From assembly GCA_023053575.1 (NCBI GenBank), contig JAKZAP010000008.1, positions 6,032,715-6,096,714 on the forward strand: a stretch of DNA of 64,000 bases. Direction: 5' to 3'. This document shows, one piece after another, positions 11,092-20,988 of this stretch. Every line of letters starts with the position of its first letter. Position 1 is the first letter of the stretch. The notes beneath the pieces are model-generated. The model saw nothing but the letters and a program-made list of their open reading frames with translations, was not told where the DNA came from and ran no database searches. This stretch comes from Branchinecta lynchi (lineage: Eukaryota > Arthropoda > Branchiopoda > Anostraca > Branchinectidae). The position numbers and the translations under genes are program-made.

Positions 11092-11635
11092 GGAAGTTAA
11101 AGGTGATGGATGTGGGCCAAGACTGTCAGGCTGCGGTTTTTACTTACATGTGTTTGCATGAAGTGTGTCCGTCTGTGTTTTTAGATTTGTAGGCTATAGA
11201 CAAAATAATGATCTGCATGATTATTTTACAAGGAATGCTACTAATCTGGTGACGGAGTATAGGAGTGGTAGACGAACTGGCTTGTTAATTAAATATTTGT
11301 GCCAGGCGGTATGGAATTCACTCCCAGATAGTGTTAGGGCGGCTGAAGACTAACAACTGTTTAAAAAAAGAGTAAAGAAATTTCTGTTGGAGGGATGAGT
11401 CACGATCCAGATAATGAAGGTATAAGTTATTATTTCTTTTGTTGTGTGTTATATGGACAAAAAAAATAGATTAATTAGCGTTGAAATGAAATTAAGTTAT
11501 TGTTTAAGTTAAGTTGAAGTAGTATGTGGTAACCGCCCAGTGCCAGTGCATTTATGTCGTCTCATGGGCGGTTATCTATCATGATGGGTTATTGTATAAT
11601 TTAGCAATAAAATAATTTAATCTAATCTAAGCTGG
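11092..11635 (+). pseudogene. 3' end of a non-LTR retrotransposon (CR1/L2-type), decayed
   Basis: The frame encoding NDLHDYFTRNATNLV, then QAVWNSLPDSVRAAED, a stop, and QLFKKRVKKFLLEG has the pattern typical of the C-terminus of CR1/L2/Jockey-like ORF2 proteins: a D(Y/H)xTR motif, then WNSLP, then a FKK-rich end. The stop after AAED at about 11351 and others upstream show it is dead. The 3' UTR ends near 11632 with AATAAAATAA and short TAATC repeats, a usual LINE tail. The reverse transcriptase core is missing. Confidence 0.6.
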
Positions 11636-11935
11636 AACGCCAATTTACTCGACCCGTCTATACTCCGTTCCCCATTGAGTACTAATACCTGCCATTGTTA
11701 TGAATACTCGACATACTTGACCATGGATAATATGGTCGAGTACTATTCGTCGCTGGGGGGTTGGCTACTCCAACCAACAATAATTGTGCTGTTTCATCTG
11801 TAAGGTCGAGGACAGATAGCTCCTATGGTAGAAAGTACTCGACCTATTACTTTCTGGCTCCAAGTTTCATGCGGTCAAGTACTTTCAGCTTCCCAAGACA
11901 CAAGTACTCGACCAGTTTAGTACTAACATACGTCT

Positions 11936-13589
11936 ACTCCTTCCGTTACTCCCTCGCGCCTAATTCCAGTCTAATATGGACTGAATACTTCAAATAATTA
12001 AATCGTGGGCGTTTCACTCGTGGGCATTTATAACGGGCGTTTTGAGTCGTGGGCAGGCAAAAATAAACCCGAAAGGCACCCCCCCCCCCCAAATAAATTC
12101 CTGGATATGGGCCTGTCGTGGGCACTACGAGTGTTATACTAACACCGGAATTGCGCAAAGGTATAGGCCTACAGGGGCAAAAGCTCATCTACACTGAACA
12201 AAAATGGCACAAATGCGCAATCAAGGTATGAAACACTACTTCCTCTTAGTCATGTCTTTCCCCTTCTCTCTTGTCACTACCCTAAACGTACTAAACAAAT
12301 TAAAACTCCTTGGCAAGAAATGGATCGCAAACCTTAATGAAGTGATCACTGTCCAAGAAAAAACTCGAGGGCCTTAATTATCTAAACATGTCAACCTTGC
12401 CGATAACACGTCCATTCTTATCAGTACCTCGATCACAGAAACTATTCATAAGGACAAATTTGGTTCCTATAAGAAGTTCTCCTGTCCATTACTAATTACC
12501 CATTTTAAAACCTTTGAATCCTGGTAGAATACCGTAGGTCGCAAATGGGTCACAAACAATAATTATCAAATACCCGACATAAAACTATATCTAAGTCTCA
12601 CAGAATTCACTAGCCTCGGCTACTCTTGAAATCTTGGACTACACAATCACAGTCTTAAAACCATCTAACGCAATACAACAATCTTTAAAGCAATTCACTG
12701 CTGAAATAACAAATGCCAAACCATACAATGACGTATCTGTACGTAACGCTCAGCGGGCCTTACGCAACTGAAATACCCAAAACGTGCTCAAAAGATTACC
12801 AAGGGCTATCTTGGCAAATAATTGGAACTGTTTCGATTATTCTAGATTACTTGTAATGATGACTAAGCTTTCTCTCAAAACTTGAAAGCTTAGCCCACCA
12901 GGAAAGGTCGTGTCAACACTTAAAGGAGTTGCTTCTATCCCGTTTGCGTGGGGTGCTTGAACAGACGATCAGGGTTAGTCGCTCGCGAATTCCTGCCAGG
13001 ATTTTCGGCACCATCGCCAATTTCGCTTGTAAAAAATACAATCCACAACGGGTTTTAGCTAATACTCGGTACCAGCCAGTTCCGGAAATCGCTCTGCCGT
13101 TCGCAATATAATTGATACTGGTGCCAGCTTCGGATACCAGCTCGCACCCATGTTGAAATCAGTTCAACTTTTCAGGGTACTAGCCAATCAGATTATTTTG
13201 GGGAATATTGAGGAATCTTCTGATTGGCTAGTTTAGAACCAAGCCCAACAGATAAAATCACACCCACTCCTTGCTGTCCTGATAACCGAAAGTGAATTTA
13301 GGTCATTGTTATTCGGTCTGACCTGGTTCAACATTAGCCAATCGGAATATTCCTGAGTATTCCCAAGTCGACCATAGGCTAAACAAAGAATTACTCAAAA
13401 TGGAAAAGTCAGCTAGGATATTCTTCGGCAATATTCCGCCCTTCTTGGCAAGGGTCCTCTTATGGCAGTCATTGGAACAAACGAGCCTGCAATCTCTTCT
13501 TCCATCTACAGCCTAAAGAGGACGCCTGCCAAGAAGCGCGAAAATTTCGCTGAAGAATCCTATCTGACTTATCCATTTTTAGTCAATTT
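11936..13589. other. No gene recognised; old repeat remnants
   Basis: Several short frames here are interrupted by stops and match nothing I know. A short piece at about 13425-13465 (CCGCCCTTCTTGGCAAGGGT) belongs to Family F. At 13190-13230 an imperfect inverted repeat (TAGCCAATCAGA ... TCTGATTGGCTA) is a local hairpin. The rest is featureless. Confidence 0.4.
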
Positions 13590-14338
13590 TGGGATACCAA
13601 AACGCAAGTGATGGGATACCTATCACTTCGTATTCTGGAGGAGAAAAGACTCAATGAGGGCAAGAGAATTTCGAGGGGATACACTGACAAAATAATTCAA
13701 ATCAGTGCCGTGGGGACCTCGGCTTGAAAACGCGGACGAAATTATCCGATCTGTTAATTCTTGGATAAAACCACAGAAGTCCCCCCCCCCCCTAGAACAA
13801 GACCAAAGGTTTCGATGAATCCCAAAAGTCTAATATTAATTGAACTTATAAAAATTGAACTTATAACAAATTTTCCGGCTCCAGCCGGATTCCTGGCGAA
13901 CTATATGTCCGGGTAAAAACTGATTGTCATATCTGGTTTCGTCATCTCTTCTTACCCCTAAATTGGACATCTAATCAACTACAAATACATCTGTTGCTTT
14001 TAACAAATTTTCCGGTTTTGGCCGGATTCCGGGCAAACTAACTGTCCGGGTAGAAAATTTTCACATCTGTGTTCAGCATGTTTTCTTACCCCTTAATCGA
14101 CTATCTCATTAGCTGTTTAAAAATATTATGTTTGCCCTTTAATTTGATCCCCCCCCCCTACCCCTAAATGTAGGGCTACAGAGCCCATCTAGGAACTCGA
14201 CCTTTCCCTTGACCCAAGGATCCTCACACCAAGTTTCATAAAAATATCTCATTCTCTTCGAAAGTTATCGTGCTCACAGGCGGACAACTTTTGCGATGTC
14301 ATATGTATCCCTCCACTTACGTTTTGGGATCCCAAAAA
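13590..14338 (+). mobile_element. Family B, short copy 2 plus a small inverted fragment
   Basis: From 13796 the element starts AACAAGACCAAAGG and ends TTTTGGGATCCCAAAA at about 14338, with only two or three monomers and no long GACG minisatellite (a single CGGACAACTTTTGCGATG remains). At 13595-13633 a minus-strand scrap with TTTTGGGATACCAAAACG and GGGATACCTATC is the terminus of another, otherwise lost copy. Confidence 0.7.
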
Positions 14339-15063
14339 GCAGAAAAAAGCTGGATCACTGTCTATAAAAAAGTTTGACTTATGGACGACTGTCACTGTAC
14401 AAATATTCTCTTCATTGCACACTTATAGGATGTTAATGAAACTTCAAATCAGTCACATGTACTCAACTGTTTTTGCTCTTATAAAGTGAACCTAACATCC
14501 ACCCTACATCCTACATTACAGAAACACATTGGCCAGATAGAATTAAAGCATACTGCTTACCAGATGCTACTGCGGGAGCAAAACTTTTAGTGAGGCAGAG
14601 TGTAGAAGATAATCGACTACTCAGGGCTACAGGCACACACGATTTCAGGATAGTACCAAGCATCCAGCTTGATTAAGGGCTTGTTGCCCAGCATAAACTC
14701 ATTCCTTCTGAAAATAGCAAAGCTAAAACCAACAGAAACCAAGAAGCGACACGACAGAAAACAGTTTACAAATGCAAGGCTGGTGTCGCTCGAAGCAAAA
14801 TTTTCAAAGGCAATTCAAGTTAAGAGGCAATCTGATAAGCTGTCAGGAAACTTCTTTGGCCTGTCAAAAACAGAAGGAAATACTTGACCAACACATGATG
14901 AGCCAGCAAGGTGCTACCCAAGCTTAACCAACATTATGGCTGCCCTACACAATCAGCCCGGGTTTAATGTTACATTGGCACACCCAGAATCTATCTCTGT
15001 TGTCCTAATCTAGGCTACCACTGGTGAAGCCTACAGGAGGGATCGACGACCCGGCGTTACAGG
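14339..15063 (+). other. Spacer containing a homeobox-like relic
   Basis: Non-repetitive sequence between two Family B copies. The only interpretable piece is the homeodomain-like frame at 14741-14887, described separately. Nothing else is recognised. Confidence 0.35.
14741..14887 (+). pseudogene. Decayed homeobox-like fragment
   Basis: The frame encodes KKRHDRKQFTNARLVSLEAK, then FSKAIQVKRQSDKLSGNFFG and LSKTE before stopping. FTxxxLxxLExxFxK and, about 20 residues later, LSxTE are the helix 1 and helix 2/3 landmarks of NK/ANTP-type homeodomains, in the right order and nearly the right spacing. The recognition helix WFQNRR is not readable; the bases after the stop keep only a faint resemblance to it. 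No splice sites frame the block. I read it as a dead homeobox copy, but the similarity rests on a short stretch and could be chance. Confidence 0.3.
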
Positions 15064-15962
15064 AACAAGACCAAAGGTTTTGATGGGATCCCAAAATATA
15101 ATATTTGATCCAGACAATTCGGTCTTGTAGAAATCCAGTCTTCGCAGGACTCCTTGGGGCACTTTACTAATAAAATTTAGAAACAGATTAAGGCAAATGA
15201 TATGATGTGAGAAGACAAAGTTCAACTAGACCTACGTTGCCTGAGCTGGCCTGAGCAACGTGAAGTGTTGCGGCAACCTTTGTCCGGCTTCGCCGACTAA
15301 AGTGTTGCAAGAGTAACACTTTGGTTTTGTTTCTTCGCTGTCGGTTAAATGCTGAAGTTGTCAACTTATCTAAGCTTTTAAAACGGTATGTTCTAAAAAG
15401 AATCATCACATGATTAAAAGCTATTGTTCAGCGTTGTAAAAACAACAACAAAAGAATAATGGAAGAAGGGACTAAATTGTTTGCAGCCAGTTCAACTTTA
15501 TCCTTTTCAATCGTAGACATCGTGACGGATGAAAACTTGGAACAATATCTTATATAATCTAGTTGATATTATAAAGCTATCCGGAACTTTTCAGGATTAA
15601 AATACCATACATGACACCATTAATTATTACAAAATTACCGCATTCTTTTACATTATCGTTCATACCCGCTGCATAAACAGTTAATCCTAGGTTACAGCGA
15701 TAGACCATCGATACAAACTTTCTTACCGTCAGATTTATAGAAATCGAAAACAGTGTGCACCAATTTGCAAAAGTTCTAGCCCCTACTGAACCGATTCTTA
15801 CTTACAAGTCCCTCTCCCGTGATAGACGTTCGCCGGATAAAAATAATGGGTACACCAGTTAGCAAAAGTTGCAAACCCCTCATCCCTGAGGTTGATTGTA
15901 GCATAGAAGACAGACGGATGGACAACTTTCACCCTCCGTTTACGTTTTGGGATCCCAAAAAG
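15064..15962 (+). mobile_element. Family B, decayed copy 3
   Basis: The 5' end AACAAGACCAAAGG and GATGGGATCCCAAAA at 15064-15095 and the 3' end TTTACG plus TTTTGGGATCCCAAAA at 15942-15962 are clear. The 700 bp between them have lost most monomer structure. A short GACAGACGGATGGACAACTT keeps the minisatellite position. This is an older copy than those at 8319 and 19316. Confidence 0.65.
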
Positions 15963-16426
15963 GTACAGTTTAACCTCGGTCTCCTCTACCCATCCAACTG
16001 GTCATAACAATAACACCAAGGCAAGGTTTGTTTCATTTGATCATGGCCATGAAAGTGCAGGACATGCTGAGAAGATCGAAGCCCAGACATCCCAGGTACG
16101 TGTGAGCTGCTTCCTGTTTCTTGACTAATAGGCCTTTGGTTATTTGAGCATATTGCTGTCAACTTTGACGGTTCTACATTCTGGCCATCTAGGTTCAAGG
16201 TTAGGAGGTTATATAATTCCAGGTTGGACATCTGTTGTGCCCATGGCCTTGTGTACTTAGGTTCCAATTAAACACAATTCAGAATACTTAAGAAGATTGC
16301 TAGATTTCTTTGCTGGCTTAGCTTGGTATTAGGAGCATTACAGATTGAAGAATCTGCCGAAAATTACCTTTGGCTTCCCTATCCTTCCCTTTTGTTTTAT
16401 TCTTTTTCTTCTGTGTCAGTCTATGT
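15963..16426. other. No gene recognised
   Basis: Unique-looking sequence with short open frames on both strands and no recognisable protein, RNA or repeat signature. Confidence 0.35.
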
Positions 16427-16448
16427 AAGCCTGGTTTTTGTTGCAATA

Positions 16449-17013
16449 GAGAGATTGCACCATACCCAACGAAAACGGACGGGACTCTAACGAAAAAATT
16501 TAACATTAGGAAGTATAGGACTTTCGACTTTGAGACTAAATTACCGGCTTTTGGTAGTCACTTTGAGCCAGCAACTTGCAGGATCATTAATCTGGCTCCT
16601 TCTTGTTGGAATAATATAACTTTTGTAAATGAGTGTTCTTTCTAATGAGAGTTTCAAGGCGTCAAAGTTTGTAAACGAAGACGGGATCTCGTCCTATTGG
16701 TTAATTATGACACATTTTTCAGATCAGCGTCATCGCCGACCAATAGGATTCAAGACTCCTTTTTTGTGTTCAAACTTTGAAGCCTTCAAGCTCTTACTTC
16801 CTAGGAAACTCTTTTGCAAATAATAGAATTATACGATTGAGGAATAGCCCAATTAACATTCCTGCAAGTCCCTGGCGTAGAATGATGGTCAAACACAGAT
16901 AATCTAATTTCAGAGTTGAAAGTCCTATACATTCCGATGTTAAATTTTTGTGTTACGTTCCCTTGATGATGGTGTAGCGATATCCGTTTTCATCAGGTAG
17001 GGTGCAATCTCTC
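16449..17013. mobile_element. Foldback element with ~100 bp inverted termini
   Basis: The left arm GAGAGATTGCACC at 16449 and the right arm GGTGCAATCTCTC at 17001-17013 mirror each other, and the symmetry runs inward for about 100 bp (AATTTAACAT, TATAGGACTTTC). A second inner pair (TCAAGGCGTCAAAGTTTG near 16650 and CAAACTTTGAAGCCTTCAAG near 16770) makes most of the element self-complementary. TA lies on each side (16447-16448 and 17014-17015). No coding capacity. Confidence 0.65.
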
Positions 17014-17435
17014 TATAGGCGTATTCTCGCCGTTCCTCGAGGACTCCTCGGGGAATCAAAGGGAACGGCGAGAATAGAGGGAGTCACTCCACGCGGACTC
17101 CGCGGACAGAAACAGCGAGAACACGGGGAATGCTTCCAACATGGATTTTTTTTCGAAAAATAAATAAGCCGTCGACGAAATTAGTCTGGAGCCAATTTAT
17201 TTTTGGTTTTGTTTATTCTGATTATTTTTAATTAATTTTACCTTGTACCAACACCAGCAAAATGGATTCCCCTCCGAATCTGAAAGGGAGTCCTTTTTAA
17301 TGATGGCTATGATAATGAGAGCATTCCCCGTCCGTGGGGACTCGCGAGAATACGGGGAGTGAGTCCCTGGGACAAACAAAAACGCGGGGACTCCTCAAGT
17401 GGAGTCCGCGGGGAACGGCGAGAGTACGCCTTATA
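17014..17435. mobile_element. MITE with TAGGCGTAYTCTCGCCGTTCC-type termini
   Basis: The left end TAGGCGTATTCTCGCCGTTC and the right end, read in reverse complement, TAAGGCGTACTCTCGCCGTT form an inverted repeat about 25 bp long with extended partial symmetry (GGACTCC, GGGGA blocks). TA flanks both ends. It abuts the preceding foldback element directly. About 420 bp, non-coding. Confidence 0.6.
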
Positions 17436-17661
17436 GCACTGCCGTAGCACTTCTTTGCTTTTACAGAATATGGGTTTTTGGATTCCCTTCCTTCTTGGTT
17501 GAAGCGGCAGCACTGCAGCACCTTGCAGGGAAGCACGGACTTGGTCGGTGAGCAAGTCCGTGATTCTTGAGAAGCGCTGCCGTCTTCCTCGGAAGCACTG
17601 CAGTGCAAAAACGGATTGAGAAAGAATCAGTCCGGAATCGGCCAAGAAGTGGACCTGCAGC

Positions 17662-18024
17662 CAGAAGCGTTACTAGCCAAAATGTTTGGGGGGGGGGGGG
17701 GGGGGGCATTTACCGACTGGCTGGTCATTTTTTACCGACTTTTTCTGCAGAAAAAACAACTGTTTTCAACAATAAAAATGACATTTTTGAAAAAAATCGA
17801 CTGATTTTCCGAAAAACCGACTATTTTGACGAAAAATCGACCAATTTTCAGAAAAAAACGACTGTTTTCATGAAAAAATCAACTGTTTCGACGAAAAATC
17901 GTGGCACTTCGCGCCGACTAGGTATTTTTTACCGACTAGGCGACGGCTTTTGGGGGGGGGGGCGTCCCCCCCCCCAAAATTCCCCCCCCCCCAAAAGTCC
18001 CCCCCCCCAGTCGTGACGCCCCTG
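17662..18024 (+). mobile_element. Family C hAT MITE, copy 1
   Basis: The left end is CAGAAGCGTTACTAGCC; the right end is GTCGTGACGCCCCTG, whose complement is CAGGGGCGTCACGAC. The 8 bp on each side are identical: CCTGCAGC at 17654-17661 and at 18025-18032. An 8-bp target duplication with CAG-type ends defines the hAT superfamily. The interior alternates poly-G and poly-C tracts with ACCGACTGGCTGG and AAAAACGACTGTTTTC-like repeats. The empty site survives in the Family E copy at 42572-42579. Non-autonomous. Confidence 0.9.
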
Positions 18025-18056
18025 CCTGCAGCATGCAACAGAAACGAGGCTCTGGA

Positions 18057-18204
18057 AGTGTATGACGACAGCGACATCTCTTTCACAGTAGTCCCCGAAG
18101 CCGTGCGACGGGTAACGGGGAGAATTCGAGTTGGCGCCGAAATTTTTTTTTGACAAGTCGAAAATTTATCGGCGTTTGTTCTTTTTTAGCATTTTCCAAG
18201 CTAA
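18057..18204. other. Unassigned spacer
   Basis: Short stretch between Family E and the Family F fragment, with no recognisable feature. Confidence 0.3.
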
Positions 18205-18324
18205 ATATTCTTTGAGCCCAAGCTGACTTTGAAACATTTATTCAAACAATGTTTACAACGGATGCGTCAGCTATGATTTTTCATCAGCGATATTTCGGCC
18301 CTTCTTGGCAAGGGTCCTCGTCAG
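18205..18324 (+). repeat. Family F leader fragment (continues at 20766)
   Basis: The text TTGAGCCCAAGCTGACT through ATATTTCGGCCCTTCTTGGC matches 50195-50310 closely. It is broken at 18324 by the hAT-like element and resumes after the duplicated CTCGTCAG at 20758. The motif complementary to GGGCCGAAATATC resembles text common in the ends of Penelope-like elements (weak inference). Confidence 0.55.
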
Positions 18325-18648
18325 CAGTGTTGCCACTTGACTCAAATAAAATGCAATATCCAAGTACCAAAAATGTACTACCAGGGGAGAAAATGTACTA
18401 CCTAAAAATTTTTTTTGGCGCGTTGTCTTTCCCTGTCGCTACTGTAAATGCCGTTAGCACGACCATATAGATATGGCCTGAATCGAACCTTCGTCAAAAC
18501 TAAGGTTTTTCCTACTTGAACAAATTCCGGTTAGGTAAAATCTATAGAAATAGTATATCATTTCTTACAACAGAAAACGAAATCATCCTCTTTTCTCCTC
18601 TTCTTGTCTGTTCTTGCAGATTGGCCTAATGCAATTAGGAGACAAGGG

Positions 18649-18947
18649 CAGGGACGTCACGACTGGGGGAACCCCCTCCCCCCAGTGTTGTCGGCCAGTC
18701 GGTAAAAAAGTAAACGAGTCTGCGCGAAGCGCCGCGATTCTTAGTCGAAACAGTTGATTTTTTTCATGAAAACAGTCGGTTATTCTGTCTATTTTTCGTC
18801 AAAACAGTCTGTTTTTCCAAAAATCGGTTAAATTTTTTCAAAACCGTATTATTTTTCTTCTTGAAAACAGCCGGTAATAGTAGGCAAGTCGGTAAATGCC
18901 TTGTCCCCACCAAAAAAAACAAAACATTTTGGCTAGTAACGCCTCTG
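18649..18947 (-). mobile_element. Family C hAT MITE, copy 2
   Basis: The left end CAGGGACGTCACGACTG and the right end GGCTAGTAACGCCTCTG are the Family C termini in reverse orientation. The flanks are GACAAGGG (18641-18648) and GGCAAGGG (18948-18955), an 8-bp duplication with one mismatch. Inserted in the hAT-like element 18325-20757. Confidence 0.85.
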
Positions 18948-19315
18948 GGCAAGGGATCAAAAATGTATTTAATAATGTGCACAAATGCGTAATGTAGTAT
19001 TTCATGACAGTTCTAAGACCTGAAGATGCGGTTTGGAGAAAAGCGCTAACAGTTTCAAGAACTTATGACACCAGGACCCTTGCCGATAAGGATCGAAATA
19101 TAGCCATAATAATATTCAGCTGACGTATCCATTTTGCACTGTCAAATATTGACTTAACTAGCTCACAAAGATTAAATTATAGTAATCAGATCCAATGACC
19201 AAATGTTTCAGATACAATGAGTGAAATGCAACTAGCCCCACATCACCTTTGACAGAAATTTGTAAAAAAAAAAATTAAGTAGTAGCTTTCTTAAAATGTA
19301 CTACGAAAGTACTAC

Positions 19316-20681
19316 TTTTTGGGATCCCAAAACGTAAGTGGAGGGATACCTATGACATCGCAAAAGTTGTCCGTCTGTCCGTCCGTCCGTCCGTCTGTAA
19401 GCACGATAACTCTCGAAGGGAGGATACCTATGACATCGCAAAAGTTGTCCGTCTGTCCGTCCGTCCGTCCGTCTGTAAGCACGATAACTCTCGAAGGGAA
19501 TGAGATATTTTGATGAAACTTGGTGTGAGGGTTCGTTGGGTCGTCGGACCAGTCAAGTTCGTAGATGGGCTTTGTAGCTCTACATTTAGGGGTGGGGGAG
19601 GGGATTCAAATTAAGGGACAAACAAAATATTTTGAAACAGCTAATGTGATAGTCGATTATGGGGTAAGAAGACATGCTGAACACGATGGTGAAAACCATT
19701 TTGTCAACGGACAAGTAGTTCGCCCGGAATCCGGCCAAAACCGGAAAGTTTGTTGAAAGTAAAAGTTTTATTTGAAGATGATTAGATATTCGATTTAGGG
19801 GTAGGAAGACATGCTGAAGACGATGGTGAAAATTATTTTCTCGACGGACAAGTATTTCGCCCGGAATCCGGCCCAAACCGGAAAGTTTGTTGAAAGTAAA
19901 AGTTTTATTTGAAATTGATTAGATGTTCGATTTAGGGGTAGGAAGACATGCTGAAGAAGATGGTGAAAACTATTTTCTCGACGGACAAGTATTTCGACCG
20001 GAATCCGGCCCAAACCGGAAAGTTTGTCAAAATTAAAAGTTTTATTTGGAGTTGATTAGATGTTCGATTTAGGGCAAGAAGACATGCTGAACACTTATGT
20101 GAAAACAAGTTTCTACCCGGACATGTAGTTCGTCCGGAATCCGGCCAAAACCGGAAAACTGTTGGAAGTCAAAGTTTTATTTCTAGTTGATTAGATAAGC
20201 GATTTAGGGGTAAGAAGAGATGCTGAGTCCCTGTATGACAATCGTATTTTACCCGGACATATAGTTCGACCGGAATTCCGGCTGGAATCGGAAAATTTGT
20301 CATAAGCTAAATTTCTATTTGAAGTTGATTAGATGTTCATTACTGGGGAAAGAAGATACCCTGATTTCGTCTTTGAGCTTTCTTTTTTCGCCGGACAAGT
20401 AGTTCTGGAGTTCGGCCGGAACCGGGAAATTGGCAGAAGTGGCAGGAAGTTTTCGTCATAACAGATATGACTTATAGAGGTAAACACACATGCTGAATCC
20501 CAATCTGAACTTGGTTTTCTCAGGTGATTAGCTATTTGGCCTTAATCTGTTTCTGAATTTTAATTGTAAAAATGTTCAAAGAGTCTGGCGAAGACTGGAT
20601 CTGGCTAAGACAAGACAAGACCCAGTTGTCTGGATCAAATCTTAGATTTTTGGGATCCCATCGACACCTTTGGTCTTGTTT
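19316..20681 (-). mobile_element. Family B element, copy 4 (nearly identical to copy 1)
   Basis: In reverse orientation it runs from TTTTTGGGATCCCAAAACG to the complement of AACAAGACC (GGTCTTGTT at 20672-20680). A 78-bp segment containing the GTCC minisatellite and GCACGATAACTCTCGAAG is tandemly duplicated (GATACC at 19345 and 19423). The monomer ladder and even the diverged terminal monomers match the copy at 8319-9885 in mirrored orientation. Confidence 0.85.
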
Positions 20682-20765
20682 CAAATGTACTACCAACTCA
20701 CTACTTTGAAAAAAATGTACTAAAAAGAGTACAATTGTACTATCGGTGGCAACCCTGCTCGTCAG

Positions 20766-20988
20766 GCTGTCAATCTTCTGGTTCAACTACGGGGAAGGGA
20801 ATAAATCTATAATGAATAACTGAAGCTTCTACCGACTATAAATATCTTATTAAAGTAAATTATCTTCGAATACCACTATAATGAAAAAACTAGTCCTGAG
20901 ATTTAAATTTTTGAAAACGACGCTGTTTTTGCTGCACGATTGGGGCGATGACAGGAAAGGGTTTTTTCTGCATTTTGATCAACTTCGG
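20766..20988. other. Family F continuation and spacer
   Basis: Sequence after the duplicated target site continues the Family F segment broken at 18324. No gene is recognised before the next Family B copy. Confidence 0.35.

Larger units (their letters stand above)
7828..11935. mobile_element. Family D: 4.1 kb GTCGAGTACT-rich element with long inverted termini
   Basis: The left arm 7890-7997 and the right arm 11802-11910 are inverted copies of about 108 bp. Both contain CTTGGAGCCAGAAAGTA, GGTCGAGTACTTTCTACC and GGAGCTATCT in mirrored order. Outside and inside the arms the motif GTCGAGTACT (or its complement AGTACTCGAC) recurs many times, notably at 9990-10940. The core holds a Family B insertion (8319-9885) and a non-LTR retrotransposon remnant (11092-11635). 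No transposase frame is visible. Superfamily unknown; a foldback-type DNA element is the simplest reading. Confidence 0.7.
16427..18056. mobile_element. Family E element carrying three nested insertions
   Basis: The left end AGCCTGGTTTTTGTTGCAAT at 16428 and the right end CAGAAACGAGGCTCT at 18056 match the inverted termini of the uninterrupted Family E copy at 42551-42831. That copy reads GAGCCTCGTTTTTGTTG at both ends. The internal CTGCAGC-rich sequence resumes at 17436 and breaks again at 17662. Removing 16449-17435 and 17662-18032 restores the 42.6 kb arrangement. The order of events is Family E first, then two TA-flanked foldback elements and a Family C hAT MITE. Confidence 0.7.
18325..20757. 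mobile_element. hAT-like non-autonomous element, 2.4 kb, with nested copies
   Basis: The left terminus is CAGTGTTGCCACT and the right terminus, complemented, is CAGGGTTGCCACC. The flanking 8 bp are identical, CTCGTCAG at 18317-18324 and 20758-20765. These two facts together place it in the hAT superfamily. The core repeats AAATGTACTAC-like strings near both ends. No transposase is present; the length is due to a Family C MITE (18649-18947) and a Family B element (19316-20681) inserted inside, leaving a core of about 770 bp. Confidence 0.9.

Noticed and set aside
13130..13240. Inverted repeat TAGCCAATCAGA / TCTGATTGGCTA as a possible MITE
   Set aside because: The arms are about 12 bp, with no clear ends or duplication and no second copy in the window.
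17297..18156. Overlapping frames on both strands around 17.3-18.1 kb
   Set aside because: They run across MITE borders, poly-G tracts and Family E repeats; none respects the element boundaries.
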